Shown: positions 1 to 6,673, counted from the stretch's first letter. The stretch is DNA of 7,537 nucleotides from Phycisphaerae bacterium (GCA_003557125.1 PWPN01000371.1:1-7537); one strand, 5' to 3'. Program-made: numbers and translations. Notes: a model not told the origin generated them from the sequence alone.

Positions 1-16
1 GATCAGTTTCACCACT

Positions 17-1159
17 ATGCACTCCGCCACGGACTTCCCAATGTCTCGTTCGAAAAATCCACGGACTCGGCGCGCCCAACGCGTTCTGTCAATGCTGCAC
101 GAACTCCACAAGAACGGCTACCAAGGCCTGGGGTTCGCGTCCACCTACGATGTTGCCTCGGACGACTGGTGTTGCCAGATAGCAGCGCTCGATCGTCTGC
201 AATGCACCTTGAGGGGCGTGACGGCAAACCCTTCTGATGCATCTGAGATTGCCGAGTATTCGTCCAAGCGTCAGGGGAACGGTTACTTCGGTTGGGACGA
301 CGCGCGGAGCGACAGTGCGCGCGATCTCGCCGAAAAGTTCATCGCTCGATTTCCGGGACTGGCCCGTCGCACGATGCATGCATCGTGGGACTATTCGGGC
401 TGGTTGACTCGGGTGGTTGGCATTGCAGAAACCGGCGCACTCCCGATCACGAGCGAGCTGACAGGCCATGACGGCGCTGGCGTTCGGACGACTACCGGCG
501 AAGTGCTACCGGTACCCCCAATCGGGGAAATCCGGCCCATTGATGTGGGTGGCGTGAAGTGCCGATATGTCGACGCGCCACACCTTAGCCAAGATGCGGA
601 CATCCATCGTGCATACATCAAAATCGTCGATGCGATGGTAGAAGGTATTCGCGATGGGGCAACGTGGCTACCCACTTATCCGGTTTTCTTGAAATGTGTG
701 CATACGTTCGAGGTCGACACTGAGTCAAACATTAACGCACTCTACGAGATGGCGGCGTATTGGGAGGGTTGCCTGTATTACCTGCGCTTCGTATTGATGC
801 AACGAGACCTGCTTGGCGCGATCGAATACGCTGTCGCTAGTGCGAATTCGCTGGAGCTCGATCCTTACTGGCAGGTATTTCTGGCGACATGGAATAGCCA
901 TGGCCAACTGAAATGGCTCCGGGCGCATCTGATACGTCAGAATGCAGCTTGCGTGCATTCTATCAGCGTCGACTTGTGCTCGATCGAGGATATCCGTCGA
1001 GCGGACGAGGCGGCGCCGGGCGCGCGCCTTGGTTGGCTCGCCAATTTCGTCGAGCAACACGAGGATGAGGGAGAGCGGTTTCACAATCCCTATTTTGGCG
1101 GTTCGAATCCGTTGCACCTGGGATTGATCTTGGATGTGGTAGCTAAGGACATCCGGTGA
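17..1159 (+). CDS. Conserved-looking hypothetical protein, two-part, function unknown
   Basis: I do not recognise a named family, and no catalytic motif is evident. The 380-residue reading has a basic N-terminus (about residues 10-25), then a compact region (about 20-140) with motifs such as LHELHKNGYQGL and GYFGWDD, the latter followed by an amphipathic helix ending in ARFPGLARR. A proline-rich linker (about 162-174) leads to a mostly helical, Trp/Tyr-rich second part (about 190-375). No signal peptide or membrane segment is visible, so it is probably cytoplasmic. The start is uncertain. ATG at 17 and ATG at 41 (protein MSRSKNPRTRR) both lack a Shine-Dalgarno, and the frame stays open to base 2, so the true start could lie outside the window. 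ATG 41 is attractive because the basic segment begins there. Codon use is less GC-biased than in the next two genes. It lies 113 bases upstream of the exonuclease on the same strand, but a functional link is not shown. Confidence 0.8.
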   Translation: MHSATDFPMSRSKNPRTRRAQRVLSMLHELHKNGYQGLGFASTYDVASDDWCCQIAALDRLQCTLRGVTANPSDASEIAEYSSKRQGNGYFGWDDARSDSARDLAEKFIARFPGLARRTMHASWDYSGWLTRVVGIAETGALPITSELTGHDGAGVRTTTGEVLPVPPIGEIRPIDVGGVKCRYVDAPHLSQDADIHRAYIKIVDAMVEGIRDGATWLPTYPVFLKCVHTFEVDTESNINALYEMAAYWEGCLYYLRFVLMQRDLLGAIEYAVASANSLELDPYWQVFLATWNSHGQLKWLRAHLIRQNAACVHSISVDLCSIEDIRRADEAAPGARLGWLANFVEQHEDEGERFHNPYFGGSNPLHLGLILDVVAKDIR

Positions 1160-1190
1160 TGCGCGACCGGTATGCCCTGTCGCCGACCAC

Positions 1191-1209
1191 CGCTGGCCTA
1201 ATACCAGCG
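1191..1209. repeat. Inverted repeat, 6-bp arms
   Basis: CGCTGG (1191-1196) and CCAGCG (1204-1209) flank a 7-base loop, 32 bases after the stop of the upstream gene. The RNA could form a small GC-rich hairpin. No U-tract follows, so it is at best a weak or factor-assisted terminator. Confidence 0.35.
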
Positions 1210-1229
1210 CGGATCCACTGATCGGTTGC

Positions 1230-1246
1230 GGCCCGCCGTACGGGCC
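1230..1246. repeat. Inverted repeat ahead of the exonuclease RBS
   Basis: GGCCCG (1230-1235) and CGGGCC (1241-1246) flank CCGTA, giving a perfect 6-bp GC stem. It ends 17 bases before the GGAGG of the exonuclease gene. It could be part of a terminator for the upstream gene, a 5'-UTR hairpin of the exonuclease mRNA, or chance in GC-rich DNA. There is no T-run after it. Confidence 0.4.
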
Positions 1247-1263
1247 CATCCCAATTCGTATTC

Positions 1264-1268
1264 GGAGG
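1264..1268 (+). promoter_or_regulatory. Ribosome binding site of the exonuclease gene
   Basis: GGAGG lies four bases before the ATG at 1273. It is a strong Shine-Dalgarno at slightly short spacing and fixes the start of the exonuclease. Confidence 0.75.
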
Positions 1269-1272
1269 CCTT

Positions 1273-1881
1273 ATGAGCAACCCGCCTCGTTATGTCGCCG
1301 TGGTAGACCTCGAGTGCACCTGTTCGAACACCAATGCCGGTGACGACACTGTCCGCCGGTCCGACATGGAAACCATCGAAATTGGTGCGGTCATGGTGCG
1401 CCGCCACGATTTCGAGCCGGTCGACACCTTCGAGCGGTTCGTTTACCCGGTCGTGCACCATGTGCTGACGGACTTCTGCACCAAACTCACCAGCATCACC
1501 CAGGAAGACGTCGACGCCGCCCCGCGATTCCCGGAGGTCTACAGACGCTTCACGGAGTGGCTCACGCACTGGCAGGCCGACCAGTGGGGCTCCTGGGGCA
1601 ATTTCGACGCGTACCAGCTGCAATTGGATGCTCGACGCCACGGCCTCGATGGCGAACTCGCCGATTTGCCGGCCCATGTAAACGTGAAGAACTGGTTGGC
1701 GAAGCGGATGGGCATGAAGCGCGTCGGGCTGGGGCGCGCGGTCCAGACCGCCGGCCTGGAGTGGGAAGGCCGTGCGCATCGCGGCATCGATGATGCCCGC
1801 ATGATCGGTAAGCTCCTGCCCGGTGTCGGCTGGCCCGAAACTCCGCAAGGAGCGCCAATCCGTCCGGGTCACACAGATTGA
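1273..1881 (+). CDS. DEDDh 3'-5' exonuclease, ERI-1/KapD type
   Basis: Predicted cytoplasmic two-metal 3'-5' exonuclease of the RNase T/DnaQ superfamily. All five catalytic positions can be placed. Exo I is VVDLECTC with D12 and E14. Exo II is WGNFDAYQL with D112. Exo III is HRGIDDARMI with H169 and D174, the His-x4-Asp of the DEDDh type. Between them, LTSITQEDVDAAPRFPEV (about 72-89) matches the pattern ahead of Exo II in ERI-1, 3'hExo and KapD proteins, which trim RNA or nucleic acid 3' ends. Residues 15-35 form a family-typical insertion after Exo I. At 202 residues it is a single-domain enzyme with no SAP or polymerase domain. The start is set by GGAGG upstream. The gene stands between two co-directional genes, 113 bases after one and about 220 before the other, so co-transcription is possible but unproven. 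Substrate (RNA or DNA) cannot be read from sequence. I am confident of the family and unsure of the cellular role. Confidence 0.93.
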   Translation: MSNPPRYVAVVDLECTCSNTNAGDDTVRRSDMETIEIGAVMVRRHDFEPVDTFERFVYPVVHHVLTDFCTKLTSITQEDVDAAPRFPEVYRRFTEWLTHWQADQWGSWGNFDAYQLQLDARRHGLDGELADLPAHVNVKNWLAKRMGMKRVGLGRAVQTAGLEWEGRAHRGIDDARMIGKLLPGVGWPETPQGAPIRPGHTD

Positions 1882-2000
1882 ACCGTGCATGCCTGGAAAC
1901 GAGAGTCGTCGAGCGGGGTGCGCCTGTCCAACCAAAGCGCGACCCGGGTTTTTCGGGTACACCGGCGTTGGGGCATAGTCCAGCGTTGATGCTGGCAGGG

Positions 2001-2024
2001 GCGACCGTTAGCAAAGCGACCGTT
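2001..2024. repeat. Direct repeat GCGACCGTT x2
   Basis: GCGACCGTT occurs at 2001-2009 and again at 2016-2024, a 15-base period with six bases between. It lies 78 bases before the phosphoesterase start. It could be a regulator half-site pair or a chance duplication; nothing else supports either reading. Confidence 0.4.
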
Positions 2025-2087
2025 CCGGAGCGGAGAGGCTTCCGAGGCGCCTTTGTGCACGCAGTGCGCGGTAAACCCGGTCACAGC

Positions 2088-2092
2088 AGGAG
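2088..2092 (+). promoter_or_regulatory. RBS that selects the downstream ATG of the phosphoesterase
   Basis: AGGAG ends directly against the first in-frame ATG at 2093, leaving no room for initiation there. It lies nine bases before the second ATG at 2102, a normal spacing. This favours 2102 as the true start. Confidence 0.75.
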
Positions 2093-2101
2093 ATGGTTGG
2101 C

Positions 2102-3046
2102 ATGAGCTGCGACATCATTGCCGATGTCCATGGCGAGCGTGAGGCGCTGGAGTGCCTGCTGTACAAGCTCGGCTACCGCTGCCGCGCCGGCACGTGGCGT
2201 CATCCGGGGCGTCTAGCCATCTTCCTCGGCGATCTAATTGACCGCGGACCGGACGCACGCGGCGTTGTCCGGCTCGTGCGAGGCATGGTCGAGGCCGGAA
2301 GTGCACGCTGCGTGCTGGGCAATCACGAGTTCAATGCAATCGCCTACCACACACGGGACCCACGCCAGCCGGAACAGCATCTGCGCCCGCATACTGAGCG
2401 CAATACGGATCAGCATGCGGATACGCTGACGTCCTATGCGGGGCATGAGGCTGCTCTCGAGAGCGACCTCGCCTGGTTTCGTAGCCTGCCATTCTGGCTT
2501 GAACACGAGGGCCTGCGGGTCGTCCACGCAGCTTGGCGGCCGCCGTCGATGGCCGTGATCGAGGCAGCGGAGCTAGGGCCCAGCGAAGACTGGCCCGAGA
2601 CCACGCCGGAGGCGTTTGATTCGGACACACCGATCGGAGCGGCGCTCGAGGAAGTGCTCAAGGGCGTTGAGTGGACCCTCCCGGACGGGATGCACTTCTC
2701 GGACAAGGATGGCAACCCGCGGTCCGCCGTCCGGGTCCGCTGGTGGGATGCCCGACCCGGCCTGCGCTGGTGCGATGTGGGATTCGGGCCTTCGTCGTTG
2801 ATGGCGGTTCTACCCGATAGCCGTGTACCGGCGGGTCAACCCGAGCTTTCCTACCCGGCCGAGGCGCCGCCCGTGCTGTTCGGCCACTACTGGCTGGATG
2901 GTCGGCCAGCCCCGCAGGCTTGCAACGTGGCTTGCCTCGACTACAGCGTTGCCCGTGGTGGTGATCTCGTCGCCTACCGCTGGGACGGTGAGCCGATGCT
3001 AAGTGCTGAAGACTTCGTTGCGGTCCCAGGCGAGGCGCATGCCTGA
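2102..3046 (+). CDS. Calcineurin-like metallophosphoesterase (PrpE/ApaH-like)
   Basis: Predicted cytoplasmic dinuclear-metal phosphoesterase. Numbering from ATG 2102 (314 aa), the metal-ligand motifs are DVHG (D8, H10), GDLIDRGP (D44, with D47 and R48), GNHEFN (N74, H75, E76), VVHAAW (H142) and FGHYW (H262). This is the full metallophosphatase signature. The tail VACLDYSVARGGDLVAYRWD and the internal VRWWD are, from memory, features of a recurrent proteobacterial family related to diadenosine tetraphosphatases and PrpE-type protein phosphatases. Likely substrates are phosphoprotein, Ap4A-like dinucleotides or RNA ends; the sequence does not choose among them. An in-frame ATG at 2093 gives three extra residues but abuts the AGGAG, and MSCDIIADVHG is the normal N-terminus for this fold, so 2102 is preferred. 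GC-rich codon use matches the exonuclease gene. It is the last gene before a long gap. The fold is near certain and the substrate open. Confidence 0.93.
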   Translation: MSCDIIADVHGEREALECLLYKLGYRCRAGTWRHPGRLAIFLGDLIDRGPDARGVVRLVRGMVEAGSARCVLGNHEFNAIAYHTRDPRQPEQHLRPHTERNTDQHADTLTSYAGHEAALESDLAWFRSLPFWLEHEGLRVVHAAWRPPSMAVIEAAELGPSEDWPETTPEAFDSDTPIGAALEEVLKGVEWTLPDGMHFSDKDGNPRSAVRVRWWDARPGLRWCDVGFGPSSLMAVLPDSRVPAGQPELSYPAEAPPVLFGHYWLDGRPAPQACNVACLDYSVARGGDLVAYRWDGEPMLSAEDFVAVPGEAHA

Positions 3047-3066
3047 TCTTGCGTGATGTCTCAGGT

Positions 3067-3094
3067 CGCCCGGACTGTGCACTTGATACGGGCG
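3067..3094. repeat. Inverted repeat 21 bases after the phosphoesterase stop
   Basis: CGCCCG (3067-3072) and CGGGCG (3089-3094) form a 6-bp GC stem with a 16-base loop. The position suits a terminator for the phosphoesterase, but the loop is long and no T-run follows. A second 5-bp palindrome, TTGAT/ATCAA (3083-3101), overlaps it. Confidence 0.3.
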
Positions 3095-3243
3095 GGATCA
3101 AATGGAGCTGTACATTCTACCGTTCGGTCGCGCCCTGGGGGTTCTGTCATGCTCGCAATGACGGCGATGCGCGAGTTCTCTCGGAGTAAGTGCCACGTCG
3201 CGAGAGGGGGCAGAGGCGCTGAACGCGCAGTGCCGTAGAGGCA

Positions 3244-3275
3244 TTGGCTAGACTGCAAGTCCAGAGTATAGCCAA
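3244..3275. repeat. Inverted repeat TTGGCTA/TAGCCAA in the gap
   Basis: Perfect 7-bp arms TTGGCTA (3244-3250) and TAGCCAA (3269-3275) enclose 18 bases, which include a nested GACT-GCA-AGTC mini-hairpin. It could be a protein-binding or recombination site or an RNA hairpin. No neighbouring feature identifies it. Confidence 0.45.
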
Positions 3276-3528
3276 CGGCCAAGGATATGCTGGGGCTAGT
3301 GTAGGCGATGTTTGCGTGCTCGTGCTCGGCATGGTTAGACTTCTCGCTAAAGAGCGCAGGCCGAACAACGATCAACATACAATCCGTATCAATGACTTAT
3401 TGCACCGATGCGGTCGATGGTGGCTGGGCACGTGTGTGTCGACTTCCGTCACATGGTCACTATCCACCAGCAGCGAGATGACGCCGACTGCGATGTAGAG
3501 GAAAGAATCAGCTTGCCCCTACCCGTAT

Positions 3529-3533
3529 GGAGA
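3529..3533 (+). promoter_or_regulatory. RBS that selects ATG 3542 for the lipoprotein
   Basis: GGAGA at 3529-3533 lies 8 bases before ATG 3542. It overlaps the earlier in-frame ATG at 3527, which has no Shine-Dalgarno of its own. Start 3542 also gives the normal lipoprotein signal peptide. Confidence 0.7.
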
Positions 3534-3541
3534 AGTTCTGT

Positions 3542-6500
3542 ATGTCAAAGAGGGATCGACCCGCACGTCTCTACCGTGTTTTCTCACCGTTGGCGATCGC
3601 TGTAGTTTTGGGAGCGTGTGGGGGCGGTAGTGGAAGCAATGGCGGTAACGGATCCAACCCAGATGAGGCCGGCGTATTCACCGTCACCGGAGAAGCAGGA
3701 TCTGGCGGATCGATCAGCCCTGCGCATCAGGAAGCACAGCATGGCGAGGCCGTGGAATTTACGGTTCAGCCCGATTCTGGCTTTGAAGTTGACGATGTTA
3801 GTGGTTGTAACGGTGCCCTTTCAGGGCAGACCTACACAACAGGAGAAGTCGTGGACGCGTGCACCGTCCGCGCACGCTTCCGCTTTGCGGAGGAGTCTGA
3901 CGGGGAATCCGACGGAGATTCCGATGAGGGATCCGATGAGGGATCCGATGAGGGATCCCATGAAGGGTCCGATGAAGGGTCCGATGAAGGGTCCGATGAA
4001 GGGTCCGATGATACCGAAACCGTTACGGTGTCAGCCAATGCAGGAGACGGGGGTGCGGTAACCCCGGATAGCCAACAGGTCGAAGTTGGAAGCACGACAA
4101 CGTTCACGGTTGAGCGCGATGCGGATTACAGCATCGATAGCGTAAGTGGGTGTAATGGATCTCTGTCCGGCTACACCTATACGACAGGTCGGATTGAAGA
4201 AGAGTGCACCGTCACTGCGAGCTTTGCGCCCAAGTACTCCGTTGGCGGTACGATTGAGGGACAGGTTTCGTCCAACAATCCGGTAGTACTAGCGTCAGAG
4301 AGTGCAGGTGTAGTGGAACTCCACGAAGCTGGTAGGTTCACGTTGCCAGAGTCCGTTGACGATGGTTCTCGGTACCACGTTCACGTTGACCAGGATCGAA
4401 CAGGGACGCACGTGGATTGCCTAATGAGTAACTCCGATGGCACGGTATCAGGCGCCGATATCGATGACATTGTGGTGCAGTGCTACCGTCTTGGTGGTCC
4501 AGATCGGACCACGGGGCATCAAGCGACATATTCCGTGTGGACACCGGACAGTGGCCAACTAGCTGAAGTCGAGTGGGAAGCAACGGGTGCGTATCTGGTC
4601 CCACAACGTAGAGATGAGGGTGACCTGTCAGACAATGCACAAGTACATGTGTCCGTGCCACAAGATCCAAATGATTATGACTTTTCTGTGGAGGCCCATT
4701 TCACCGCAGATGGACAGGCGATGCATCTTAAAAAATCCGCAACCTCGTATGCCCGCTCGAGGTATTTGGAGGACGTGGAAGCGCCCGATGTGCCGCATGG
4801 AAATATTTGCAGCACCGTCGACCAGGAACTCGGATGGACTTATACCCGTATGGGTACGTTCGGCACGGGTGCGAATCGTTATTACGGGGTCGATAATGGC
4901 TGCTATGCCACGCGAGAGCTGAGATTCCATATTCCAGACTTAATAGAAGCGAAGGAGGAAGGGGGGTGGATCACGGATCGCCCAACCACAGATTTTCGTG
5001 ATTGGATAGCCACTACCATCGATCCCGATGACAAGGCCGCCTACTTCCTTCTTGAGCACGAGTCGAGCGACGAACTGCTCCTCATCCAGATCGACTTTCC
5101 ACGCGAGGAGGTAAGCTACTCAAAGCTGTATCCGCCGAACCATCCGTCGCCGGATGCACGTGCAGGAAACTGGTCATCCGTGGTGCTTCCAGACGGTATT
5201 GCCCTTGCACGGAGAATATTCACCGGCGAACAGATCAGAGAGTCGCCGGAGATCGAGAAAATCGACTTTCAGATGTTAAAGATCGCATACAGTGGCGACA
5301 TCGATCGCGCGAAGATAGTGCAAACATCTGATATCGAAAGCATGGGGTATTACCAACGGGGTGTACCTCGGTTGGACAATGCCGCCGGCCCGTTTCTCGA
5401 CAGGTACCAAGATGACGTATTGCTGAACATAGGTCGTGAGAGGTTTGAGTACTACGATGAAGCTTCGGGCGATCCGGCGAGCCGTATTGCGTTCTCAGGG
5501 ACGTCGCTCGATCTTTTGGAGGCATTTCGAGTCGAGACCGGCGAGTATGATCTGGGCACCGGGATGTTCGATTCCGGGCCTAGCGCCTGGATTCACTCGA
5601 TCCGGCCAATCCGCTCCGCAGAAGAAGTCTGGAAGCCCGCGAAGACAGTCCGCGATACGGAGGACGATCTTCAGTATTTCACGTGGTTACTCGGAACGGC
5701 GAGTGGCAGTTTTCGTGAAGGACTTGAGGATCTTTCGGTTCCCTGGAAACATGTGTCAGTCGACGAGGGCCTAGAAAGAGAGTTCTCGGCGTCGCTTCGA
5801 CATACGGTTGGCGGTGGGCAAAGGCCGACTCTCAGAAGGCGTACCGATGGACCGACGGAGAAATGGGTATTGACGGGCAACGAGTTTGAACGGCTGCCTA
5901 ATGAACATGTACCGGAAACAGGGTCGTGCTATGGATTTGGCATGTACGAGAACCTGACGAATGAGTGCGTCTTCGATTCATTCTATGGGGTAGACGAGGA
6001 GGGACAACTCACAGTGATGGAAGTCTCATTCGAGAAAGAGGACGTAGGCCTACGCCAGGCACATTATCTAGGGGGTTACGGGCATGCGACGGCACTGCCG
6101 GCGAGTCGAATAATCTTGAGCACATCTGGCCATGACGAAGACAATCCCGGTGTGTCGCAACGGCTGATGTTAGACGAGGAAATGGGACATAGCGGATGCT
6201 TGGCGGAAGCTAGCCCACCAGAGGTCGGGCCGAGCATAATGGCAAGTACAGTGAAGGAGGATGAGGCGACTTTTGTCAGTGTGCGGGCGCCGCAGACTAT
6301 GGATCAAAGCGACTACCATGTATCGCACGGACATGGAGACGTCAATGTCTTTCCGCATGAGGGCAAGCGGGAGCCGGTACTGTGCTCCGATCACCAAGTG
6401 TCGCTCGATCGACGTTTACGAGTGTTTCAGAATTCGACGCGTTCGCGCATTGGTTTCCGGCAAGCATTCAGCTACAAGGTCGCGGAAGTCGTGGAGGAAC

Positions 6501-6655
6501 CGAGTCATGGAGAGATCTGTGTGGAGTGCACTGGAAGCGAGAGTTCGGTGGATTACACGCCAGAGGAAGAGTTCACGGGGCTTGATGAATTCGAAGTGCT
6601 TTGGTCCGATGGAACCGGAGAGCAGCGTGTTCGGTACGTGATGGAGGTCCTGTGA
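3542..6655 (+). CDS. Large modular acidic lipoprotein with InlB-B-like repeats and C-terminal Ig-like domain
   Basis: A 1037-residue exported lipoprotein, function unknown. The N-terminus MSKRDRPARLYRVF is basic, followed by a hydrophobic core and lipobox LGAC with lipidated C26, then a Gly/Ser/Asn tether. Mature Gly at +2 fits outer-membrane sorting. Domains (approximate residues): InlB-B/Flg_new-like repeat 46-115; acidic linker 119-157 made of GSDE units; second InlB-B-like repeat 161-228; a module starting YSVGGTIEG and ending VVQCY (232-315), resembling the GGT-type beta repeat of proteobacterial surface proteins; unclassified region about 325-965 with beta-propeller-like segments; C-terminal Ig/cadherin-like domain 976-1037 with PSHG, YTPEEEFTGLDEF and WSDG. 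Fourteen non-lipid cysteines fall in seven sequential pairs, consistent with disulfides. No protease or hydrolase signature is seen. Start 3542 is favoured over 3527 by the RBS and signal peptide. Codons such as ATA, TTA and AGA are commoner than in the genes to its left, suggesting a different origin. Adhesion, sensing or scaffold roles are possible but unproven. Confidence 0.92.
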   Translation: MSKRDRPARLYRVFSPLAIAVVLGACGGGSGSNGGNGSNPDEAGVFTVTGEAGSGGSISPAHQEAQHGEAVEFTVQPDSGFEVDDVSGCNGALSGQTYTTGEVVDACTVRARFRFAEESDGESDGDSDEGSDEGSDEGSHEGSDEGSDEGSDEGSDDTETVTVSANAGDGGAVTPDSQQVEVGSTTTFTVERDADYSIDSVSGCNGSLSGYTYTTGRIEEECTVTASFAPKYSVGGTIEGQVSSNNPVVLASESAGVVELHEAGRFTLPESVDDGSRYHVHVDQDRTGTHVDCLMSNSDGTVSGADIDDIVVQCYRLGGPDRTTGHQATYSVWTPDSGQLAEVEWEATGAYLVPQRRDEGDLSDNAQVHVSVPQDPNDYDFSVEAHFTADGQAMHLKKSATSYARSRYLEDVEAPDVPHGNICSTVDQELGWTYTRMGTFGTGANRYYGVDNGCYATRELRFHIPDLIEAKEEGGWITDRPTTDFRDWIATTIDPDDKAAYFLLEHESSDELLLIQIDFPREEVSYSKLYPPNHPSPDARAGNWSSVVLPDGIALARRIFTGEQIRESPEIEKIDFQMLKIAYSGDIDRAKIVQTSDIESMGYYQRGVPRLDNAAGPFLDRYQDDVLLNIGRERFEYYDEASGDPASRIAFSGTSLDLLEAFRVETGEYDLGTGMFDSGPSAWIHSIRPIRSAEEVWKPAKTVRDTEDDLQYFTWLLGTASGSFREGLEDLSVPWKHVSVDEGLEREFSASLRHTVGGGQRPTLRRRTDGPTEKWVLTGNEFERLPNEHVPETGSCYGFGMYENLTNECVFDSFYGVDEEGQLTVMEVSFEKEDVGLRQAHYLGGYGHATALPASRIILSTSGHDEDNPGVSQRLMLDEEMGHSGCLAEASPPEVGPSIMASTVKEDEATFVSVRAPQTMDQSDYHVSHGHGDVNVFPHEGKREPVLCSDHQVSLDRRLRVFQNSTRSRIGFRQAFSYKVAEVVEEPSHGEICVECTGSESSVDYTPEEEFTGLDEFEVLWSDGTGEQRVRYVMEVL
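3929..4012 (+). repeat. 12-bp in-frame tandem repeat encoding (GSDE)n
   Basis: Seven consecutive 12-bp units. Units 1-2 are GGATCCGATGAG. Unit 3 is a hybrid, GGATCCCATGAA, encoding GSHE. Units 4-6 are GGGTCCGATGAA, and unit 7 ends in GAT instead of GAA. Degenerate Ser-Asp-rich units precede the array from about 3896. The period is four codons, so gain or loss of units keeps the frame and only changes linker length. The linker separates the two InlB-B-like repeats and is strongly acidic. Confidence 0.95.
6467..6652 (+). other. Region encoding the C-terminal Ig-like domain of the lipoprotein
   Basis: The last 62 residues carry the pattern of bacterial Ig/cadherin-like repeats (Big_9 type): EEPSHGEI, then DYTPEEEFTGLDEFEVLWSD, then a final beta strand. 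Usually such domains are tandem; here there is one copy ending the protein, with an extra CVEC cysteine pair in the strand after PSHG. Confidence 0.75.
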
Positions 6656-6673
6656 CTGGAGGTGCGAGCGGCG

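Larger units (their letters stand above)
1882..2101. other. Intergenic region between exonuclease and phosphoesterase genes
   Basis: About 220 bases without a convincing gene. It holds a small hairpin-forming sequence, CCAGC (1980-1984) with GCTGG (1991-1995), and a 9-bp direct repeat at 2001-2024 described separately. I see no convincing sigma-70 promoter and no stem followed by a T-run. A promoter for the phosphoesterase could lie here undetected. Confidence 0.5.
3047..3541. other. Long intergenic region upstream of the lipoprotein gene
   Basis: About 495 bases. Short open frames on both strands show no motif, no plausible RBS and no protein-like composition, so I call none. It contains several weak inverted repeats: CGCCCG/CGGGCG at 3067-3094, TTGAT/ATCAA at 3083-3101, GTCAT/ATGAC at 3146-3162, and TTGGCTA/TAGCCAA at 3244-3275. 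A TACAAT hexamer at 3378-3383 resembles a -10 box but has no matching -35 about 17 bases upstream. The promoter of the lipoprotein gene should lie here but cannot be placed. The length is unusual for this window and would fit regulated expression or an insertion junction. Confidence 0.6.

Noticed and set aside
1191..1246. Rho-independent terminator after the first gene
   Set aside because: Two GC hairpins are possible but neither is followed by a T-run, so I report them only as inverted repeats.
725..1249. 174-codon minus-strand frame
   Set aside because: Antisense to the first gene, no RBS or motif, low-complexity composition of a shadow frame.
1198..1962. 254-codon open frame on the minus strand, longer than the exonuclease frame it overlaps
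   Set aside because: The plus-strand frame has all DEDDh motifs and a GGAGG. The antisense product has no recognisable domain and is a typical shadow in GC-rich DNA.
3146..3162. REP-like element, because the minus strand reads CCGTCATTGCGAGC
   Set aside because: Only the short core matches; the characteristic continuation of that repeat type is missing and there is only one copy in the window.
3244..3275. tRNA fragment or integron attC site suggested by the stem and loop
   Set aside because: No acceptor, D or T arm can be folded around it, and the arms do not match the RYYYAAC/GTTRRRY core of attC.
3061..3378. 105-codon minus-strand frame and smaller plus-strand frames (3053-3238, 3244-3498) in the long gap
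   Set aside because: No plausible RBS, no domain, no protein-like hydrophobic pattern, and mutual overlap. I leave the gap as non-coding.
3378..3383. TACAAT as a sigma-70 -10 box for the lipoprotein gene
   Set aside because: No acceptable -35 hexamer 16-18 bases upstream; a single hexamer is not evidence of a promoter.
3929..4012. Could the tandem repeats be a CRISPR array or replication iterons?
   Set aside because: Units are 12 bp, directly adjacent with no spacers, in frame, and inside a coding sequence with a clear linker role.
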